NCBI RefSeq assembly: GCF_015704865.1
Contig: NZ_JADQTO010000025.1
Location: 59,676 to 123,675, forward strand
Source: Actinoplanes aureus
GTDB lineage: Bacteria; Actinomycetota; Actinomycetes; Mycobacteriales; Micromonosporaceae
Reading direction: 5' to 3'
DNA: 64,000 nt
This document shows, piece after piece, positions 59,855 through 64,000 of this stretch. Each line of letters starts with the position of its first letter. Within the stretch, counting starts at the first letter, position 1. Position numbers and translations under genes: made by a program. The notes below the pieces were generated by a model. It saw nothing but the letters and a program-made list of their open reading frames with translations. It had not been told where the DNA came from and searched no databases.

Positions 59855-60955
59855 ATGACACCGAAGATCGTTTCGTACCTGTCCCGCTGGACCATCTACG
59901 TGCCGATTCTGGCGGTCGCGGCCCTGATTCTGACCTGGGGACGTGACCTGCCGCCGCCGGGCGTGACGGTCGTGGCACTGCTGCTCGGCGTCGCGGTCCT
60001 GGCCGCCGTCCACCACGCCGAGGTCGTCGCACACCGGGTCGGCGAACCGTACGGCTCGCTGATCCTCGCGGTCGCGGTCACCGTCATCGAGGTCGCCCTC
60101 ATCGTCACCCTGATGATCAGCGGCGGGGAGAATTCCCAGTCCCTCGCCCGGGACACCGTCTTTGCCGCCGTGATGATCACCTGTAACGGCATCCTCGGCA
60201 TCTCCCTGCTGGTCGGCGCGCTCCGCCGGCGGATCGCGGTCTTCAACCCGGAGGGCACCGGCTCCGCCTTCGCCACCGTCGCGGCGATCGCCACGCTCAG
60301 CCTGGTCCTGCCGTCGTTCACCACCAGCCGCCCCGGCCCGCAGTTCTCCCCGGCGCAGCTGGGCTTCGCCGCGGTCGTCTCGCTCGGCCTGTACCTGCTC
60401 TTCGTCGCCGTGCAGACCCGCCGCCACCGCGACTACTTCATGCCGATCACCACCGAGGGCGAGGTGATCGACGCCGAGGAGCACGTGGAGCCGCCGTCCT
60501 CGCGTACCGCCCTGAACAGCCTGGGCCTCCTGCTGCTCGCCCTGATCGCGGTGGTCGGCCTGGCCAAGGGCATCTCCCCGGCCGTCGAGTCCGGCGTCGT
60601 CGGCGCCGGCCTGCCACATTCCGTGGTCGGCGTGGTGATCGCCCTGCTCGTGCTCCTGCCGGAAACCATCGCGGCGGTCCGCGCCGCGGCCCGCGACCGC
60701 ATCCAGACCAGCCTCAACCTCGCGCTCGGCTCCGCCATGGCAAGCATCGGCCTGACCATCCCGGCCATCGCCGTGGCGATGATCTGGCTGCCCGGCCCGC
60801 TGCTGCTGGGCCTCGGCGGCACCCAGATGGTGCTGTTAGGACTCACCGTCGTCGTCGGCACGCTCACCGTGGTGCCCGGCCGGGCCAACATCCTCCACGG
60901 CGGCCTGCACCTAGGCTTGCTCGCGGTTTTCCTGTTCCTGGCGGCAAGCCCATAA
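59855..60955 (+). CDS. chaA: Calcium/proton antiporter (ChaA-like, CaCA superfamily)
   Basis: A 366-residue protein with about eleven membrane segments. The two CaCA repeat motifs are visible: AVTVIEVALIVTLMISGG (about 72-90) and ALLVLLPETIAAVRAAARDRIQTSLNLALGSAMASIGLTIP (about 265-305), each with the acidic residue in a G/A-rich helix. E. coli ChaA exchanges Na+/K+/Ca2+ for H+. AAGGTTGACGG precedes the ATG. Confidence 0.88.
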   Translation: MTPKIVSYLSRWTIYVPILAVAALILTWGRDLPPPGVTVVALLLGVAVLAAVHHAEVVAHRVGEPYGSLILAVAVTVIEVALIVTLMISGGENSQSLARDTVFAAVMITCNGILGISLLVGALRRRIAVFNPEGTGSAFATVAAIATLSLVLPSFTTSRPGPQFSPAQLGFAAVVSLGLYLLFVAVQTRRHRDYFMPITTEGEVIDAEEHVEPPSSRTALNSLGLLLLALIAVVGLAKGISPAVESGVVGAGLPHSVVGVVIALLVLLPETIAAVRAAARDRIQTSLNLALGSAMASIGLTIPAIAVAMIWLPGPLLLGLGGTQMVLLGLTVVVGTLTVVPGRANILHGGLHLGLLAVFLFLAASP

Positions 60956-61170
60956 TCGGTACGCCCCACCCCGTCCCGCCGAACCCACGCCGTCCCGCCG
61001 AGCCCCGCGACCTGCTGCCCACTCCAGGCCGCACCGCGCCCGCCGGGCCCAGGCAGCCGCTCACGCTCGACGTGGGACGGCGTCGCGCGTACCCGAAAGG
61101 GTTTGCAAGGTTGTCGGGCGTTGCGCAAGCGGTAGATTTCTTCGTCGCAGCCGACGGCAGGGGAGTGAGG
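60956..61170. other. Intergenic region with a possible diverged repeat
   Basis: About 215 bp. Contains GTCCCGCCGAA twice (60973, 60992) and GCGTACCCGAAAGGG near 61088, both motifs found in the dispersed repeat copies but in rearranged orientation. Otherwise no gene, hairpin with T-tract or recognised promoter. Confidence 0.4.
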
Positions 61171-62160
61171 GTGGCTGAGGCCCGCACGCTGGAACGCGAG
61201 GCCCGGCAAGGGCCGGGGATCGGTTCGGTGGAGGTGCTGGCGGCACTGCTCGTGCTGCTGGTGATCTTCCGGGGGGAGCTCGCCGGGGTGGTGCCCGGCG
61301 CGCGCTGGCAGACCTGGACCACGGTCTTCGTGTCGGTGCTGGTGCAGGCCGTTCCGTTCCTGGTGTTCGGAGTGCTGCTGTCGGCGGTGATCGCGGTCTT
61401 CGTGCCGCGCTCGTTCTGGGCGCGGGCGTTGCCCAGGCATCCGGCGCTCGCCGTGCCGGCGGCCAGTGTGGCCGGTGTGGTGCTGCCGGGCTGTGAGTGC
61501 GGCAGCGTGCCGATCGCCGGGTCGCTGATCCGGCGCGGGGTGACGCCGGCGGCCGCGCTGGCGTTTCTGCTGGCGGCGCCGGCGGTCAACCCGATTGTGC
61601 TGACCGCGACCGCGGTGGCCTTTCCCGGTGACCCGGAGATGGTGGTGGCGCGCGGGCTGGCCAGCCTGGTGGTGGCGATCGTGATGGGCTGGCTGTGGCT
61701 GCGCCTCGGCAAGGCCGAGTGGATCAAGTTGCCGCACCGGCCGGATGTGGACGGTGCGTCGCGAGGGCGGGCGTTCTGGTCGGCGTGCCGGCACGACGTG
61801 GTGCACGCGGGCGGTTTCCTGGTGCTCGGTGCCGCGGCGGCCGCGACGATCAACGTGCTGGTGCCGGAGGCCTGGTTGCAGACTCTGGCCGCCGAACCGG
61901 TCCTGTCGGTGCTGGCACTGGCGGTGCTCGCCGTGCTGTTGTCGATCTGCAGCGAGGCGGACGCGTTCGTGGCCGCGTCGCTGTCGCAGTTCTCGCTTAC
62001 CTCCCGGCTGGTCTTCCTGGTCGTCGGCCCGATGGTCGACCTCAAGCTGATCTCGATGCAGGCCGGTGTGTTCGGCCGCGGGTTCACCGCCCGGTTCGCC
62101 CCGGCCACCTTCGTGGTGGCGGTGCTGGCCGGCTCGGTCGCCGGGATGGTGCTGCTGTGA
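61171..62160 (+). CDS. UPF0718-type permease (YraQ/DUF318)
   Basis: A 329-residue membrane protein with about eight segments. Family-typical blocks are VVLPGCECGSVPIAGSLIRRGVTPAAALAFLLAAPAVNP and SICSEADAFVAASL, in which conserved Cys and Asp/Glu line the transport path. These permeases are usually paired with TIGR03943 proteins, as here. The GTG at 61171 has GGGGAG upstream; a longer frame to 61072 crosses repeat-like DNA. Substrate unknown; a metal is suspected from the downstream Zur-like box. Confidence 0.88.
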   Translation: MAEARTLEREARQGPGIGSVEVLAALLVLLVIFRGELAGVVPGARWQTWTTVFVSVLVQAVPFLVFGVLLSAVIAVFVPRSFWARALPRHPALAVPAASVAGVVLPGCECGSVPIAGSLIRRGVTPAAALAFLLAAPAVNPIVLTATAVAFPGDPEMVVARGLASLVVAIVMGWLWLRLGKAEWIKLPHRPDVDGASRGRAFWSACRHDVVHAGGFLVLGAAAAATINVLVPEAWLQTLAAEPVLSVLALAVLAVLLSICSEADAFVAASLSQFSLTSRLVFLVVGPMVDLKLISMQAGVFGRGFTARFAPATFVVAVLAGSVAGMVLL

Positions 62161-62843
62161 ACCGGCAGGCGCAGGCGGTGGTCCTGCTGCTCTTCGGCGG
62201 CGCGATCCTGAAGGCCTCGTTCACCGATCTCTATCTGCGGTACGTGAAGGAGGGCCTGCGCCCGTTCCTGATCGCGGCGGGCGTGGCGCTGGTGGCGACC
62301 GCGATCGCCACCCTCTGGTACGAGCGGCGGCCCGATCACGATCATTCGCATCACGAACCACGGGTCGGTTGGCTGCTCATCCTGCCCGTGCTGGGCCTGC
62401 TGCTGGTTGCCCCGCCGGCGCTCGGCTCGTTCACCGCCGGACAGTCGGGCACCCTGCCGGTGTCCGGTTCGGACTATGCGGCGCTGCCGGCTGGCGACCC
62501 CGCCCCGATCGGGCTGCTGGACTACGCCTCCCGGGCGCTCTTCGACGAGGGCCGCAGCCTCACCGGCCGCCGCGTGCAGCTCACCGGTTTCGTCACGGCC
62601 GGCCCGGGCGGTGCCCCGATGCTGGCCCGGATCGTGGTCGGCTGCTGCGCCGCGGACGGCCGCCCGATCAAGGTGGGGCTCACCGGCGGGCCGCTGATCG
62701 ACGTGCCCGCCGGAACCTGGATCCAGGTCACCGGCACGCACAGCGCGAAGCGCGGCGAGGATCCGGTCAACCAGGCCGACATCGCTTATCTGGAGGTCGC
62801 CCAGTGGCAGCCGGTCACCCCGCCCAAGCAACAGTACGAATGA
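62157..62843 (+). CDS. TIGR03943 family protein (DUF1980)
   Basis: A 228-residue protein with two to three N-terminal membrane segments (QAVVLLLFGGAILKASF, FLIAAGVALVATAIATLWY, WLLILPVLGLLLVAPPALG), a His-rich loop HDHSHH between them, and an outer domain with LTGFVTAGPGGAPMLARIVVGCCAADGRPIKVGL, the family signature including the Cys pair. The His-rich loop supports metal handling. GTG overlaps the permease stop as GTGA. Confidence 0.87.
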   Translation: MNRQAQAVVLLLFGGAILKASFTDLYLRYVKEGLRPFLIAAGVALVATAIATLWYERRPDHDHSHHEPRVGWLLILPVLGLLLVAPPALGSFTAGQSGTLPVSGSDYAALPAGDPAPIGLLDYASRALFDEGRSLTGRRVQLTGFVTAGPGGAPMLARIVVGCCAADGRPIKVGLTGGPLIDVPAGTWIQVTGTHSAKRGEDPVNQADIAYLEVAQWQPVTPPKQQYE

Positions 62844-63865
62844 GAGCGGGCCTGGTCATCGCCCTGCTGGCCGCGGGCGCCCTGCTGGCCGGCGGTCTGC
62901 CTCAGCAGTCACCGGCTCCGGTCGTACCCACCCTGGAGTCGGTCTGGCCGTCGGCGCGGCGGGCGGACCTGCGCGATCTGACCGTCGAGCCGCTGCTCTT
63001 CCGGGACGCCACGACGGCGGTCGGCACGGTCACCGGGGACGGATTCGTCCGGCTGCTGGTGGAGTCGGCCGGCGGCGGAACGCGAGAACTGCGCCGGCTC
63101 CCGGACGCCGGCGAGCCGCGCTTCGACAACCTGACCGCTGCCGGTGCCGAGCTGCTCTGGACCGAGTCGTCGGGTGACCGGCCGGTCGAGATCTGGGCGG
63201 CCAAGGACGGTGACCCGCCCCGCCGGCTGACCGCCGACACCGGCAACGTCCTGTTCTACGGCAACCAGCACGACCTGGTGGTGGCCGACGGCCGGGTGCA
63301 CTGGGCGGCCGGCGACGACGAGAAGACCACCGAGATCCGCTCGGTCGCCCTGACCGGCGGCGCGGTACGGGTTCGTGAGGTGACCGGCCAGTGGGCGCTC
63401 ACCGCCTGGCCGTGGCTGACCGACGACGTGGGCGGGCAGTCCGGCACGATCCGGATGCGGAATCTGGTGTCCGGCCGCGAGGTACGGGTGGTCGCGTCCG
63501 GTGCCGAGTGGAACATGTGCAGCCCGGCCTGGTGCCGGGTCATGGTGATGTCCGGCGACGGGCTGGCCCGGATCGACCTGATGCGCCCGGACGGCTCCGA
63601 GCGGCGGCGGATCGCCGGGCCCGGCGCCCAGTCCGCGGTCACCGACGTGGCCGTGCTGGACCGCTTCGAGATCCTCTCCCAGCCGCGGCCCGACTCCGAC
63701 GTGACCGGAACCGCCGGGCTGCTCGTGCACGATCTGGTCGCCGGTCGCAGCGTCACCCTGGCCGCGGCGGCCGACCTGGCGGCCACCCGCGACGGGATGC
63801 TCTGGTGGTCCACCGGCGATCCGGATGCCGCGGTCTGGCACACCCTGGACCTGCGAACCATATGA
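62840..63865 (+). CDS. Secreted beta-propeller-like protein
   Basis: A 341-residue protein with an N-terminal signal sequence (LVIALLAAGALLAGGLPQ) and then repeated beta-strand units with aspartate-rich turns (LLWTESSGDRPVEIWAAKDG, GRVHWAAGDDEKTTEIRSVAL, GMLWWSTGDPDAAVWHTLDLR), as in TolB/WD-like propellers. Two Cys in WNMCSPAWC. Overlaps the TIGR03943 stop (ATGA), so the three proteins probably act together at the membrane or outside. Binding partner unknown. Confidence 0.75.
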   Translation: MRAGLVIALLAAGALLAGGLPQQSPAPVVPTLESVWPSARRADLRDLTVEPLLFRDATTAVGTVTGDGFVRLLVESAGGGTRELRRLPDAGEPRFDNLTAAGAELLWTESSGDRPVEIWAAKDGDPPRRLTADTGNVLFYGNQHDLVVADGRVHWAAGDDEKTTEIRSVALTGGAVRVREVTGQWALTAWPWLTDDVGGQSGTIRMRNLVSGREVRVVASGAEWNMCSPAWCRVMVMSGDGLARIDLMRPDGSERRRIAGPGAQSAVTDVAVLDRFEILSQPRPDSDVTGTAGLLVHDLVAGRSVTLAAAADLAATRDGMLWWSTGDPDAAVWHTLDLRTI

Positions 63866-63898
63866 GCACATCGTCATCTCGCGATTAGACGATAAGTT

Positions 63899-63920
63899 TT
63901 GAAAACGATTACCGTTTCCG
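63899..63920 (+). promoter_or_regulatory. Zur-like palindromic operator overlapping a -10
   Basis: Around GAAAACG-ATTAC-CGTTTCC the two halves are inverted with one mismatch, resembling Fur/Zur-family boxes of actinobacteria. TACCGT (63910-63915) within it fits TANNNT and ends 7 nt before the GTG at 63923, so binding would block transcription of a leaderless gene. Assignment to Zur rather than another Fur-type repressor is inferred. Confidence 0.55.
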
Positions 63921-63922
63921 GC

Positions 63923-64000
63923 GTGAAACGAATGACAGGCATGTTCGCGGTCGCGCTCCTCTCCCTCGCCGCGTGCGGTTCCGGTGATGCCGGGACGGCG
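63923..64000 (+). CDS. Lipoprotein, 5' end only (possible zinc-binding protein)
   Basis: Only 26 codons are in the window. The GTG start opens a signal peptide with lipobox SLAAC (MKRMTGMFAVALLSLAACG), then GSGDAGTA. The Zur-like box overlapping its promoter suggests a zinc-uptake solute-binding protein of the ZnuA/AztC type, but the sequence seen cannot show this. Confidence 0.6.
   Translation, partial: MKRMTGMFAVALLSLAACGSGDAGTA

Noticed and set aside
60966..61100. A third full copy of the dispersed repeat
   Set aside because: Only two short motifs are shared and they are in a different relative orientation, so I mention it only as a possible relative.
1..64000. CRISPR array, tRNA or rRNA genes, insertion sequences, toxin-antitoxin or phage defence modules
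   Set aside because: I looked for regular repeats with spacers, tRNA arms, transposase or nuclease motifs and saw none that hold up.

Overview
The window is very GC-rich actinomycete DNA. Gene content (large MalT/LAL-type LuxR regulators, Rv1733c-type, DUF1269, DUF2252 and DUF7144 proteins, two PPK2 enzymes, frequent GTG/TTG starts, 4-base ATGA/GTGA overlaps) points to Micromonosporaceae, most likely an Actinoplanes-like organism. That placement is inference from gene style. I found no rRNA, tRNA, CRISPR array, transposase or phage genes.

Layout. 1-894 has no convincing gene and holds one copy of a ~125-bp dispersed repeat. 895-3955 (minus) is an AI-2E permease/DUF1269/DUF2252 operon. 4013-4742 (minus) and 4995-7238 (plus) diverge and carry DUF7144, a small conserved protein, DUF1269 and a SulP transporter. 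7292-11493 is a GH63/GH13 carbohydrate pair. 11606-17281 holds two large LuxR regulators. 17288-33000 is a dense array of small stress and membrane genes: two BrkB/YihY proteins, a membrane phosphodiesterase, class II glutamine amidotransferase, metallophosphoesterase, Rv1733c-like protein, MFS exporter, lipoprotein, DUF6325, a 27-residue Arg-rich peptide, diacylglycerol kinase, M48 protease, PPK2, K+ channel, HdeD and DUF2231. 33145-34356 is a strongly structured leader and a PT-repeat lipoprotein. 34510-37002 is a third LuxR regulator. 36999-40435 is a heterodimeric ABC exporter with complementary degenerate ATP sites. 40607-45280 holds a HAD phosphatase, the second repeat copy, a second PPK2 and a P-type ATPase. 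46643-47940 is an iron-box-controlled AraC/siderophore-interacting-protein pair. 47953-50281 is a sensor histidine kinase split by a frameshift. 50441-58610 has NmrA, GNAT, DUF1269, a CtpE-like ATPase and two glycosyltransferases. 58600-64000 has an SGNH hydrolase, a SelW-like protein, a Ca2+/H+ antiporter, a permease/TIGR03943/propeller operon and the start of a lipoprotein behind a Zur-like box.

Main discovery. A 17-bp palindrome, TCATCC-N5-GGATGA, recurs at least 17 times, mostly in intergenic DNA. In every one of these 17 cases a -10-like hexamer with invariant A2 and T6 (xAnnnT) lies 22 or 23 nt beyond the palindrome, giving 20 predicted promoters because three sites work in both directions. 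In seven promoters the hexamer ends 6-7 nt before the start codon, predicting leaderless mRNAs with the palindrome centred near -43. This is the geometry of a class II activator such as DosR, but the box differs from the DosR box. The genes it precedes look like one stress/energy-stasis regulon spread over about 50 kb. The regulator is not proven; the LuxR protein starting at 11606 carries a weaker site itself.
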